A DNA stretch of 64,000 bases from Anopheles merus (taxonomy: Eukaryota > Arthropoda > Insecta > Diptera > Culicidae), in assembly GCF_017562075.2 (NCBI RefSeq), contig NC_054082.1:32333148-32397147 (forward strand). The letters run 5' to 3'. The position numbers and the translations under genes are program-made. Positions 1 to 12,512 of this stretch are shown here, one piece after another. The first letter of the stretch is position 1, and each line of letters opens with the position of its first letter. The notes beneath the pieces are model-generated. The model did not search any database. It was not told the DNA's origin and saw only the letters and a list, made by a program, of their open reading frames with translations.

Positions 1-1191
1 CGCGGTCAATCAATGGCTTTACAGTAACGGACTGTTTGCTGCCAGCAGAGCAGGCACATTGAAAGCAAATTGGAAAAATCAAATAATCATAACGCCACAG
101 ACAGCCAGCTGGCTGAGGACGCTTCATGTCGTTGGGTCTCTATTTAGTTTGGTTTGGGTTGAAGTTAGTTTTCGATGAAGTATGAAAAGCAAAAATCATG
201 GGATTTCTGAGAAGTTTTTATGGGTGAAAGATAAAATATAATATAATATTTCATTAAATAGTTTTGTCGTTTTATAGATTTTAAAATTTAATTTTAACAG
301 CATAGCAAACGGGATACTAGCTCCCAGACTAGTTCAACCAACACATTTAGCTTTACAGTTTAGAGGAAAATATAGAGTTTAGAGAAGAGTTTTGTAATGA
401 AGAAGGTTGAAAGCCTGTCCGTAAAACTGTTACATAATTGTGGTGCTTCATTTTTTCGACTACTGTCCGTGTGCCAGCTGCAGAACGAAAAAAGGGTCAC
501 CTAATGATATCGATTTCACCGTGTGCCTCCGGTCGTTGACGGCTGGAAAGCGTCCCTTGACCCTGGGATTTTTTCCCAACCGCCTCAATGCGATACCAAT
601 TGTGCGAAACCACCACCGAGTGGGCTGGACAGTCTGGGGCTACGGATCAGGGACTTTGGTCTGTCCTGCCCGTGTACCCTTATCACTCAAATTAACACAT
701 CGAATCAGCGCTCCACACTGATGTTGCTGCTGCTAGGTTGGCAGGAGAGCAGAAACTTTGATTTGATGGCAACACTCGTTGGCGAAGATTCAAAGAACGT
801 GGAAGCCGAGAGCACCGTGCATATCAATTTCCAATCAAATAGTTAAATCCATCGTTTGGATCGTAGATGAAATCTCCACAATCGTCGCCGCACACCATTC
901 CTCTCCTAATTTGGCACGATAGTGGATCGTGCTTGACGCGATGGATGGACGCTTATATGCACACACTCACAACACTTGCGATCGACAGATACAAAAATAA
1001 AGGAAGCATATTCATATATATCCGGTTGCTGGTAGGGAAAATCCACAAGCAGTTTTATGTGTTTCCTAATGTTTGTGTTATGTAGGATGTACCGTTCGAT
1101 TTGCTTCTGGCAAGTGGTGTTTGGAAAACGTTTTCCACGAAACAGTGAAACCTCATCCGATATAATGGTTGGATGGAAGTTTTGTGAGTGT
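1..1191. other. Intergenic, no gene recognised
   Basis: AT-rich sequence with short open frames in both strands. None shows a recognisable domain, conserved motif or coding-type third-position GC bias. The 72-107 codon frames here overlap each other in different phases and look like chance. Confidence 0.5.
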
Positions 1192-1226
1192 ATGAAAAAA
1201 AAGAGAGAGTAAGAGAAAGAGTGAGT

Positions 1227-1282
<56 letters not shown>

Positions 1283-1287
1283 AGAGC

Positions 1288-1339
<52 letters not shown>

Positions 1340-1345
1340 AGCGAT
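1192..1345. repeat. (GA)n microsatellite
   Basis: About 150 bp of nearly uninterrupted GA dinucleotides with a few G and C interruptions around 1278-1292. It keeps reading frames open on both strands (Arg/Glu-rich on plus, Ser/Leu-rich on minus); these frames are artefacts of the repeat. Such GA tracts are common in insect intergenic DNA and can bind GAGA-type factors, but nothing here shows that use. Confidence 0.95.
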
Positions 1346-4300
1346 GAGAGAGAGCGGTGGAGGCACCGCAAAAAGGAGAAGGAGTTGTCTATATCATGTG
1401 ATTGTCGATATGCTGGCGGAACGAGCTTTGACACAGTACATTGTATGAAATACTGAGAAACAGCTGGGTAAGAAATTTGCTAAACATTTGAAGGGTTGCA
1501 CGGTAAGCCATACATGTTTTATAAACCAGTTGGCACGATTTTTATGTTAACTGATGCGGAGGCGTTCGTTTTTGGCAGTAAGTTTTATTACTTTTCTTGT
1601 TGTTAAAACACTTTTGGACCAGGGTGTTGTGATTCGTCTGTTACATGGGCAATGATAGGCCAACAACATTTTGATGTCTTGAAATGGTATAAACAATAAA
1701 AAAGGAGACGATAGGGGGAAATTTCCGCTTGATAGCTCTATTAAGACCCTTACAATAAAAAAATGTGTAATTAACATTCATTCGTATGTATTGAATTTAG
1801 TCTGGTACTAGTTTCTTCAATGATTCATTTCAATTGAAAACATTTAAATATCAAAACATCTTTAGAAAAGCAATGAGTGCTCTCGAAAAAGCATTTAATG
1901 TAAACTCCATGCGTTACCAATAAGTTATTTATTTTATAAAGGGAAATCTTCTATTAAGCAGGATGGAAACTTACTCAAATTCATGGTAAAACGCCTTCAT
2001 GCCATCACGTGAGGCGTTAAAGCTTCACGCCTGCAAACTTCCCTAAACACGATTCTGCATCAGCGATTCAGCGTCACGCCACAAAACACGCAGTCGTGTT
2101 TGCAATCCACTTTTGATGCTTATTTCGTAATTATCGTTATGATAAACGAAACAAACCCCTTCTCGGGCCGGCTCGGGATCGAGAAAAGTGTTGAGCGGGA
2201 ATGCGATTCCTGATAAACAGCAAGTCTTCGCAACTAAATTGTGTGTGCAAAACGCACACACTCATACAAACACGTATATAGAGACGCACAATCCATCTTA
2301 AATCTGGTGGCGTTTGGACTAAAAATAGTACATTTCTTGTATGAGGGCACAAGGAGCCAACGCCCGAAACGGAGAGCGACGAGCAGGGGGGACTTATACG
2401 ATGACAAAAAGCAAAACATTTCTTCTGGGATGTAGACGATTCACAAGCACAACAAACAACCGTGCGTGGGTTTAAGTGTTTGTGTGTTGGTCTTCTTCCA
2501 TCCCTATTCGTCACATCGGGATTATATCATGTGAAGTGGCAAGTAAAACGGATCAAAAGATATGTTTTTGATGGTTTTTTTGTATTTGTTTTTCTGTTTT
2601 GCCGGCAAAGAAGATGGAGAAAGTTGACGAAAGGCGGAAGAAAGCTGTTGATGGAAGGTATAATGGTACGCCACGGTGGATGTGCACCGTTAAAGACAAC
2701 TCTTACGGCATGGGCCGATGGGGATAAAGTTTGCCGACGATGTACAATCGTTTAGTTGTAGTGTTTATCTACGAAATGGACACGTATCCATGTCCTTTTG
2801 AGGCTTTGGTTTCGGTTAGGGTAAAGGGCCCAAAGCACTGTGGGCAATGCTTATCTTACGCTGCGCAAGCTGTTATACGAGGGGAGCATAACATTGAAAA
2901 AAGTTCTTGAAATGGCGAAATAATTTGTTTTACGAACTTTTCTTGCTGAACAAAAACATACTTCCCACAAGATTGTAGTACAAAATTACAAACAAGCATA
3001 AGGAAGCTTTGAGTATGACATTAAATGTATAGCGGCTACCAACACTTATCGTTGTAATTTACATTATCTCGTTCAGATCAACGACAACCTAAACTTTCAT
3101 TGCCACGCTGTGGTGTCAAGTTGATCATGAAAAGAAAATTGAACAACACGACGCTGTACTACAGCCGTGACGACGGAGAAAATTGGTTGTGCGTACAAAC
3201 GGTATAATAATCGTTTCATTTTATTATTACATTATTCGTTTGCGTTTAAAAAGCGTAGATTTTTCTTACGATGGTGGAAGAACACAATCTCGGCGAATGA
3301 AACCACGTCCCCAGTTGGAAAAGATTAAAGATTTTCTAATCACCTTGATAACTTATACAAAAACGCCGATTTACTGATAATCGACTAGACGACTTGGTTG
3401 GCATGCCCGGAAAATGGTTTACTGCCAGAAGCAAATTATTAAAAACAGACCTTTAAAGCACGTTGCAACGAGTTTGGGATTAATTATCTAAACGAGCCAT
3501 TTTGAACAAACCATACACTAATGGACTGGTGGAAGAGAATTTCCTATCATTTCCTACTGGTCATCCGGATGTTCCGACTAGCAAGGATGCCACGAGCAAC
3601 TAATGATGGGATCTAAAGTTAATTTTACTCTCATCACTCACGCCGCTCATGGATGCCGCAGCATTGCGAGCCTTTGATCAGGTTGCGGTATATACCGGAA
3701 AAGATGCATCAAAAGCTATAAACTAAGTAATTTTTAGCTTCAAATTGGTTTAGTTATTTAGAGCTGCCCCGAGAGTATCGAAGGAAATACTCAATTATCA
3801 GCTTCCTGGGTCAGCTTGCGCAAAGTAAAATGTAATGGACCATAAACATCAGCTCTCGCAATATAAAGGAGTTTAAACTAGCTTATCATCGTAGTATATA
3901 TTTTAAATGAAAATCTTATCAAACAAGGAAGAAACTTTAATTTGGTTCGAAAGTTTAATAAAACTTGATATTTGTTTTAAACACCCTGATCTTAGCTGAT
4001 CATAATTTAAATCCGACATACTCCTCCTGTCCGCACAGTATCGCATGTTGTATTAGCGTAAATTCAATCAATAAAACAAAGAAATACAATAAAGAAAGTG
4101 TCCACTGTCGCCATGAAAACACGCCAGGTAGAGCGATAACAAAGCTTTCCGTCCGGCTAAAACCCGTCCATCCGTCTAACTTTATTGAACGACACACGCC
4201 AGCCGATGACATGCGGGAGCTAGTGCCGGAAGTTTGTTGTGCACTTTCAATGTAAAAGGGAACTAAAAGTGATCTTGGTTGGCGCCAAAGTTTTCATAAA

Positions 4301-7300
4301 ATGTTAGAAATTTAATATTGTTCGAGCGTGAGGGAAGTCGGGGGCATTGGATGGTTAAATTTACGACCGATGAGCGGTCCTGCATCGCAATGGACACAGT
4401 TGACGGGCGAGCAAGGATCAAATTGGCGATAGTGGAAAATAAAATTTACTGTCCCGAACTGTACCGAACAAAATGCACTTTCAACGCTATTTCGATGACG
4501 CCATACAGCGTATCGTATCATCGTATCATCTGTTGGTTGTGGAACGCAGTATAGCGGGAATCAAATTGGTGTCATTTGAGCAACTGAGGAAAAGCTGTTT
4601 TGTTTTACTATTTGGGCCCCAATATACCATACCAGCGGTTGCTTACAAAATTTGTGGTTCGTAAGTAATGTTGGAAATGAGTATGAATATATTGCTTTCA
4701 CTTGAAGTTAGTCGCTTTCAGTTTATGTAGAATTTGTTATAGGATTACGCGTTTCATTGGCTTAAATAAAAAGCCGGATGTTCACATTCTATGCAGCGCA
4801 ATCAGAGTTCAGTTTTTGAGCCATGGTAGCAAATTGTCAAACATTGGTGCATCAAACCGCTTCCCATTCCATCTACCAAATCTAATAGCAGGTTTTGCGA
4901 CACTTTACCGAATTGTTCAGTGATTCTTAACAAAAATCAACCGAGAAACCTAGACACCACTTTCACCACTCGTAACGAAATATAAACAAACAAGTCATGA
5001 ATGAAAACAATATCAATTTAATCTGCCACGTACAGTGTGGAGCAGCCCACAGCTGCCCAAGCTGTAAGTTTTGAATGGCCTCTTCTTTGCTTACAGCCAA
5101 GGTGTATGTATTTAAGTAGCGGTAATCACTCCTGCGGGTGTGCGTACGAAAAAATCGAAATTGTTTTCTTCTTCTTCTTTTTTTATCTTTTTGAGGTTGT
5201 ATCCCGGTTTGGTATACGGAGTCCAGCTTCCAGGGCCCTCCACCACTCGTCCGTGGTTGCGTTTTACTACGAACCTCTTTAATTTAGGAGCAGCTACTAA
5301 GGCTATATGTCCTTTTTTTCTTATTTTTTCTTTTTGTCGTTTGATTTTAACTTTCGATTCGTTATTTTTGTCTCTGTGTTCTTTTTTCTGTATCTTGTGT
5401 TGTTATTCTGACTGATGGTCTTTTTATAAGTTAATGAGTTTATGAGTAAGGGTAGGGTTCTAAGGTAGTTCATGTTGGATTATTTGAAAAAAATAAGTTG
5501 TTTTTAAACGTTATCCTATAGACTTAGATGAATTTTGTTACTATTTCCAAGATTTTGATGTTCGTTATTATCCATGCCTTTATGAAGTTTTATTCATTGA
5601 GTTTTTCTTGTCTGTATCTTTCTACTTCATACTTCTGTCGGTCAAACACTCTATGTGATCCTGTATCATGTTTATTGCAAATTGAACATGTTCCATGCTC
5701 GACAAAATTCATTTTCTGGTCAAAATTGTCTTAAAGCACATACGTTTTTAAACTGACACTTGCTGCGGCTATCACATTCCATATAGTTAATGCAACATCG
5801 CAGGAGCGAATAACATAACAAAACGAACATAACAAAACTGAAATGTAACACCTTTTTACATAGTTTTTTCGCCAGTCAATTTCGGCCAACCCATTAACGA
5901 AGCGCGATCCAATGCAAATATGCTATTAGTTTTCTTCTCCAGTACAGGAAAAAACATTACAATTGAAAATAAGGTTGTTTTATCAAAAATCAGGCAAAAT
6001 ATTTCATAAAACTCATCAAGTTTTTATTTCAAAATTGTCAAACATTTCATTTTGCACACTTAGAAATCTTTTTTTATAGTTATTTATAACAGTTAGTTTA
6101 TAACAGGAGCACGCGGTTTTGAAGGAATAACATATTTTTAAATTTAACCTCTTGTTATTCTGGTGAATGTAAGTTAATAAAACGTTGACGAAATAAACAT
6201 CCATTTTATAAAACGATTCTTGGGAATGTCTGTGAGCGGAAATAAAACTCAAACATAATATGATGGAGGCGCCTAGTACTTTTTATTTTGCACGTAAAGA
6301 TATATGGAACCGTTTTTTTCTAAATCTCGTGTAACGCGAATATTATTCTATTCATTTGTTCAAAAAAATCTAATTCACCGAAATCTTAAAACACTTTTTA
6401 TTGATGTTATACTCAATTAAAACATCTAACCAATCAATCACATTTTTTGACGCTGTCGGCAACGTTCTAGGCCAAGGTCCGTACCTTTAGAATCGAGAGC
6501 GAAAGTCCGGGCCTAGTCGAGTAGTCAAGTACCTTCATACCTCTTTTGGAGGCTAGAATGGTGTCATCAGCCAAAGGGATACATCACATCCTGATGATTG
6601 ACACGCCACTACGATCACTAGACACGAGCACCACCGTCAAAAAGCTTTATGTACATGTACATTTAGCATGTGTGTGTGCGTGCCCACGGTTTCATTCATG
6701 AAAACAACGACCGTTCCAGTGCCGTCAAAGCAATAACAAAAGAGCATCACATTCGCTACCAGTTGATCTGGAGGGTGGAAACGCGTTGCCGTTCCGGAGC
6801 GTAAAATGAGAATTTCCATTCGTGCTGGAACCACCAAGCGCTCTCTCATCGTGCAACGGTCCTCGCTCACCAGGAGAGTCCGAGTCGGCGGCGATGTTTT
6901 TCCTCCCTTGCGTACCCACTGTTCAGGTTCAGGGTGGTTTTCCACGACGGTACTGCTTCAGTTCATGGTTGACATCCGCTGCTGCTGGTGGTTGCGGTTG
7001 TTTTTAGTGCGAGCGTAATTTGCACCAACCGCGGTCCTTATGGTGGCAGTTTGTTGAGTTCCTCCGTTCGAACGACTTGCAACATGGAGGCAGAAAGTGT
7101 GATATGATGTGTGAAAAAAAAAAATGGAGCGAAAATTTTATGATCTGTGATTTATGGTGCATTGGGAGGTTTGTTTAACTTTCGACATGTTGCACTTGCT
7201 GATTGATGTGGTCTGGGTGATTCATTCCGTTATACGTTAAATTTAATATTGAAGCTCGTACAGTGATCGCTTATATTTTGTGCAGCTTACTCTCGAACCA

Positions 7301-8079
7301 TACTTGAAGCTAAGATGAGCTAAGTGAATTGCCCGTGTATATGGGTGGGTGCGAGTGGCTATGTAAGCGTCTGTAGCTGTGCAGTGTTAAGTGAAAAGAA
7401 GATATACAATCGAATCTAACCGACAACTCAATCACAATGGCAAGCGAAAACTACAAGCTGATGCTGATGGATGCGACGAATCGGTACAATCTGTCTGCGT
7501 TCAGTACCGACACTGGTTCATGCATGTCACACGAGGAAGAGACGGAAATGGTTGTGAAGGGGTGGTGGGGAGACGGGTGAAGGAGAAATATCTTTCGAAC
7601 AACACGCCAATCTGCCCTGAAACTTCTGCTATCCCGCTCATCCGGCTGTTGTGCATCGTCAGTTTATCCAGAACATTCGTTGTGAATACATGTGCTGAGG
7701 TTATGTGTGGTTTCTTCCGTATTTTCCTCGTCCATGCTTGAAGCCGCGGGCCATCTAATTCAATTGTGGAATGGTTCATCCTAACAAATTTTACGGTTGT
7801 TCTCGTGAGTGATTTAATGGATACATTCATCAAAAGCTTGTCGTCTACGGCTCATCGACGGCTACCTGATGGCCTCATCAACAAAGTGCACAATCACCAG
7901 TAGAAGGAAAACGTTGTCCGATTTTACAATATTCAGGTAACAGTTTCTCTCACCCTCTGCAAAACTCCAAACTCAGTTTAGTTTCTATAAACAGTATGGA
8001 TTAATTATTGTTTAATTTTCATCAACAGCTTTCAACGCAGCTAAATCTTAGAAGAACGCACTTCAAGGACGCCACGGAC
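1346..8079. other. Intergenic stretch, no gene recognised
   Basis: No coding exon with a recognisable domain was found. Composition varies: T-rich on the plus strand at about 5150-5420 and strongly AT-rich at about 5740-6440. A GC-richer block at about 6640-7080 has open frames on both strands without homology that I recognise. Small undetected exons or non-coding RNAs cannot be excluded. Confidence 0.4.
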
Positions 8080-8149
8080 GCGTCTAATGATGCGCGCCTA
8101 ATGATGCGCGTCTAATGATGCGCGTCTAATGATGCGCGTCTAATGATGC
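8080..8149 (+). repeat. 14-bp minisatellite, five units
   Basis: Five head-to-tail copies of GCGTCTAATGATGC. The second unit has C for T at its fourth base; the others match exactly. The array stops 6 bases before a 12-bp palindrome that contains a CRE-type site. Confidence 0.9.
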
Positions 8150-8155
8150 GCAGTC

Positions 8156-8167
8156 GATGACGTCATC
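8156..8167. promoter_or_regulatory. Perfect 12-bp palindrome with CRE core
   Basis: GATGACGTCATC is its own reverse complement and contains TGACGTCA, the full-length CREB/ATF consensus. No transcription unit is identified next to it, so a regulatory role is only possible. The core occurs again at 60982-60989. Confidence 0.3.
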
Positions 8168-8591
8168 GGAACCAGACCAGACATGTGCCGGCTGAAAACA
8201 CGCAGCACTAGTCGACGATATTCTTAGGCGGTGGTTGAAAAGAAAAGCGGAAGGAAGGGTTACGAAAAATTACCCCTTCATTTGGAAAACATCCTGCTGT
8301 GTACTGCGTGTGACTGGGTCTGGGTCATACAATTCATTTCACGACTCGGCCCGGTGTAGGGTTAAAACCTTTCGGAAGCAATTCCAATCCGTGGATGCAA
8401 CGGGTGTACTAGATCAATGTCGGAATCAAATCCAACCCATGAGTGTGATGAGTTCGGTTCGACCTGCCCATCAATAGTTCAGAGTGTGAGTATGCCAGAA
8501 TGCACGTGGAAACAGTCCGAAAAATGTTCAATAAATATCATGCTAAAGTGAGCATAAAGCAATGAAAAAATCGTTTAAATTGTAACCAGCA
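8168..8591. other. Intergenic, no gene recognised
   Basis: Unique-looking sequence between the minisatellite/palindrome and the left inverted repeat of the TIR element. An 80-codon plus frame at 8235-8477 has no recognisable feature. Confidence 0.4.
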
Positions 8592-8624
8592 AAGGGGGCG
8601 TCCATAAATTACGTAACGCTCAAA
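8592..8624 (+). repeat. Left terminal inverted repeat
   Basis: Matches the reverse complement of 9921-9953 at 31 of 33 positions by eye. The inverted orientation and matching outer ends define the element. Confidence 0.8.
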
Positions 8625-8883
8625 GGGGTGGGAGGGGGTTCCCTGTAGCGTTACGGTTTGTTACATAGGGGAGAGGGGGGGTTCACATTCTGTTACGTAA
8701 CGTAATACATTCCTATCACTGGTCACTGACAAATGATCGCCCACCTGGGTAAGTTTTTCACTTTTATTTCTTTATATCTTTTGATAGGGAATACGAACTT
8801 GACATTTATAAAATACCAAAACAGAGGTTTGACAGAAAATTGCCATGAAAAAATCCACCGTATAATACAGGTTTAAGAGCCGT

Positions 8884-9798
8884 GTGTCTCAGCTAAAGAC
8901 TGTAGTTTTCAATCTTACCGTCAACAAAATTCAAACAGTTACATGTCATTCTACGCTAAACGCATCGACCTGTATATTATTGTTGGTAAACAACAGTCGT
9001 GCGGTGCTGTCAATCAGGATTAGTTGGATAATTCGGCTGCCTCGATCATCCGGAAAAAATAGTGTGATTCAAACGTTCGCATCCCTTGACGACGGATCGT
9101 CCGCTACGTTTGTCGAACACGATCTCGTTCACGAGCTTGGACTGGAAGGGCAGCATCGACCCTTGTGTCTTAAATGGACGGGCGGTACTCGACGAGAAGA
9201 GCCAGACTCTATGCAGGTGTCGCTACAGGTATCTGCCTTAGGCGGGAAAACGTTTCAGATCAGTAAAGCACATACAGTCGCGAGCCTTGCGCTTCCTGCG
9301 CAATCCTTGTGCGTTACGGATTTGCTAAGCAGATACGATCATCTTCGAGGTCTGTCGCTTACTTCGTACGATCACGTACGACCAAGGCTACTGATCGGTA
9401 TGGACAACTGCCATCTGGGACGGGAGCAGAACGTTGCCGATGGACGAATAGGCGAACCAATAGCAGCCAAAACTAGGCTCGGCTGGATAGCGTACGGGCC
9501 TGGTGCGGTAGTGCCAAAGATAGGCTGGCGAGATAGAGGAAAAGGAGTCAGTCTTGAGCCAGTAGAGACTAGTACGGTTTCGTTTTCAAAGCCATGTACC
9601 GAGGGTCCTGGCTGGCAGGAAAAAAATTCAAAACGCTTTTTGACGGTCGCGCGAGGTTCTGCAGGTCAGTTTGTGAAGCTAGGGAATACGTTGATTTCTG
9701 ATGCGTTGATTCCGAGGAGCCGCTGGCCAAGGGGTCGAGTGTTGAAAGTAGTGGTAGCGAAAGATAGGCAAGTGCAAGTGCAAGTTTGTATTTGTTGA
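8884..9798 (+). pseudogene. BEL/Pao pol fragment: protease joined to C-terminal domain
   Basis: A 305-codon frame without stops; it opens with GTG, and no convincing ATG start is present. From about residue 60 it matches the aspartic-protease region of BEL/Pao polyproteins: the active-site-like LDDGSS, then HELGLEG, TVASLALPAQ, LLIGMDN and GEPIAAKTRLGW, all typical of that domain. Near the end (about 9690-9785) RSRWPRGRVLKVV resembles the C-terminal DUF5641-type segment that follows integrase in BEL/Pao. The reverse transcriptase, RNase H and integrase that normally lie between these parts are missing, yet the frame stays open across the join. It belongs to a different BEL lineage from the intact element at 42.7-51.9 kb. 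It is most likely a dead, internally deleted fragment carried in a DNA transposon; a domesticated protein is possible but unsupported. Confidence 0.7.
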
Positions 9799-9920
9799 TG
9801 CAAAACCAAATTAAGGGGGGGGGGGGGTGTTCGATCATGCGTTACGTAATTTTGGAAGCGGGGTCTCCTCCAACGTTACGTTTTGTTACGATAGGGGGGG
9901 AGGTGGTCGAAAAATCCCAA

Positions 9921-9953
9921 TTTCAGCGTTACGTAATTTATGGACGGCCCCTT
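9921..9953 (-). repeat. Right terminal inverted repeat
   Basis: Inverted partner of 8592-8624. The differences are C for G at the sixth base and G for C near the inner end. Confidence 0.8.
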
Positions 9954-10688
9954 ATGGACAAATAATTTAATGTTTCAAAAAATAAAGCAGTACAATAACT
10001 TCATTTTTGACAGAAAACAATAAAAAAAAAGGTAAAATTGTAAGTAGTGGCCACTTTATTCTGCCGGCCACTGTATGTTTTGAGATAGTCACGTATGTTC
10101 GATTTTGGAACGTTTGTCATGTAGTAAATTTGAACTCACGTTGGCCAGGGTGGCCTTCAAACATCGTTAAGGAAAGTCATCGTTTGCCGAATGGAGCAGA
10201 ACTTAGGTGGATATTGTTCATAGAATCATAGAAACCTTTAGAGGGTTTCCCTTACTGGAAACGTTGGAGTTTAGAGGCCTTACCTTGGGCAGGGGGACAT
10301 AACTGAATTCTTTAAATGATAAGTTAATATATGTTGGATGGACATAGTCCTATCCTGACAGTTCGAACGAATCTAACCTGCCATGATCGGATTTGGTTTT
10401 ATTTATACTCAAATGAAGCTAAGGGTTTCGCACCTTTGGTTCCGGGTTGTATGTTGGGAAGTAATTGTTTTCACTCAGCTAGTTACGTTTGTCTTTTGTT
10501 GACAAGAACGATGGTTCTTGTCACTAGGTTCCTGTTTTGGGTTTAACTCATATACTGTTGCCGCTTATGTTGTACGTTTCGTTTGGTTCTGATAAGTGTG
10601 TAACAATTGTTTTTATATGAACGGTATGGTCTGGGTGTGTTGCTATGGTGTGGATTGATTTGCTGAATGTATTATAATGAATGTGTTG
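9954..10688. other. Intergenic, no gene recognised
   Basis: AT-rich sequence between two DNA transposons. No domain or conserved element was seen in any frame. Confidence 0.4.
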
Positions 10689-10693
10689 CAATG
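10689..10693. repeat. Left 5-bp target-site duplication (CAATG)
   Basis: Identical to 12508-12512, directly outside the CACAATGGGCA ends. Confidence 0.5.
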
Positions 10694-12507
10694 CACAATG
10701 GGCATTTGCCGGGATGAAATTCAAAAAATCAACTTTTTAATAGAGCAATTCCAAATAATAGGTTTTAATACTAAGGGTTAAACTAAGAAAAATATGAGCG
10801 CTTTATCTTTTCTGGTTCTCTAGAAAAGACCTCTCAAAGTCGAGATTTGTTAAAAAACGCAGAAAAATCTTCACTTTTTTGGAAAACTTTCAACCTTTGT
10901 AACTTTTTCAAATATGAACCGATTTTGATAAATTTAGACATTTTATAAAAGATATTTAGTCAGCTTTATAAACACATGAAATTTTTTTGAGTTAAGTTGA
11001 TTTTATGCAAAAATATACGATAATAACTGAAGAAACCTCCTGAAAATTTTCATTAGTTTAATTTTTGACTTGATGCCGTTATGAAAGTGGCATAGAGTGG
11101 CGTTGTCTCATATATGTCACATAATAGTGTAATATATATACTATCAATCTGTGAAGAAATTTTCTGCGAAAGTTTGCGAACGCGAATTTTATTCAAGTTT
11201 TTTCACATCAACTTTTTCTAAAAACAGACACATGCGTAACTAGGCGGCTTCATAGGGGCCTAGTGTAGCGTATGTCGTGTTTTCTACAAAAATATATATT
11301 CTACGAGCTTCTGATCAACTTTTATTTCAATTACGAAGCTGTGTATCTTAGTTTCAGCTCATGAACTTACTTTATTAGAAATTTATTTGGAATTATGTAA
11401 ATTTCTATTCTAACCTAACTTCATTATTAAATATAATGAAGCAAATCAGAACCAAATACCTTTTGGTCCTACTCCAGATTACAGACGGCTGTAAGGAAAA
11501 TAATTCCAAAATTATATGCATAGCAGGAAAATGTTATGAATGCACTAGCATCTATTGGCATTTTGGGAGAAGAAACTCCCAAAAGTCATGATAAACTAAA
11601 TATAAGGATAGAGGGGAGTATGCTACAAAGAATAGTTTGCAAGAAAAAAAATGCATCCAGAAGGACATTTTGTATAATGAGCAGTATTCCTCTGATTCGT
11701 TAATCAGTTCAATAACAGTAGCTACACGCACTAAAACAAAGACAGGGTTTAACTTTACAAATGAAGTAAATACTTAGTTTGTAGCTATTGTTGAATTTTG
11801 ATTTTTTCAGATAGTTGTAAAACCAAGAACATCAGATTTTTATTTTTATCATCTCTTCTGCAGGCAGTTCAGGACTTGGAAAAGTATTGGATGATATTGA
11901 ATATTGTGATATCAATGCCCAGGAAAATGTGCAATCCCTATTTTTTTTAACAACCAATTTAAAATTTTGACCTTCAAAGACAAACAATATGTGCTGCTTT
12001 TCATTACGAATTTGGAAACTACTTTATTTCAATGTACCTGCTCTATATAATTATTTAAATGCCTTTATTCATTTCTTTAGAAATGTGAATTAGACGTTAG
12101 GAGCTTGTAATACCATCCACCTAAGTTGTGTATGTAAATTTTCAATATTTGTACTACGTGTGAGTAAAAGTGATAAGAATTAGCTACAATTGTCCTATAC
12201 AAAGCGGAAAAAATTATCTTATTCAAAATTATTATGTTTTGTTCATATATTATGGAACATTACAGTATATTTTAAAAAGGTTTATACTATTAGCAACAAA
12301 TAATACAAGAAAAAAAACACACAAAATGAATAAAACTAAGCAAAGATCCCTTAAAACACTATTTTAAGTAGCGCCATCTGGTGGTATGGATGCGAACTAC
12401 ATATAAAATGTTATTTACTATCATAATACTTTACTACAAACGATAAAAACTAATAATTTCTGCAAAAATAATTTTATCCCGCAAATTGTTCTAAACTGCC
12501 CATTGTG
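10694..12507. mobile_element. Transib-like non-autonomous DNA transposon
   Basis: The left end is CACAATGGGCATTTGCCGGG; the right end, reverse complemented, is CACAATGGGCAGTTTAGAAC. The two share an 11-bp perfect terminal inverted repeat, then a gapped match around GC(C/G)GGGAT(G)AAAT. The flanks are CAATG on both sides (10689-10693 and 12508-12512), a candidate 5-bp target duplication. Transib transposons, relatives of the RAG1 recombinase, make 5-bp duplications and have ends beginning CACWATGG (family knowledge). The 1.8-kb interior is very AT-rich, with stops in all frames, so no transposase is encoded. The CAATG flank resembles the TIR itself, so the duplication could be partly fortuitous. 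Confidence 0.55.
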
Positions 12508-12512
12508 CAATG
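12508..12512. repeat. Right 5-bp target-site duplication (CAATG)
   Basis: Identical to 10689-10693. Confidence 0.5.

Larger units (their letters stand above)
8592..9953 (+). mobile_element. Non-autonomous TIR DNA transposon enclosing a BEL/Pao fragment
   Basis: The ends form an inverted repeat of about 33 bp: left AAGGGGGCGTCCATAAATTA, right (reverse complement) AAGGGGCCGTCCATAAATTA. Both continue as CGTAACGCTSAAA, with two mismatches overall. Several further ACGTAACG/CGTTACGTA motifs and G-rich tracts lie subterminally on both sides. No target-site duplication is obvious. The interior is almost entirely one long ORF of BEL/Pao origin and contains no DNA-transposase motif I recognise. The TIR type recurs in many animal genomes, but I cannot name the superfamily. 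The element must have been moved, if at all, by a transposase encoded elsewhere. Confidence 0.75.

Noticed and set aside
1055..1448. Ser/Leu-rich and Arg/Glu-rich ORFs
   Set aside because: They are read from the GA microsatellite in both strands and have no independent coding support.
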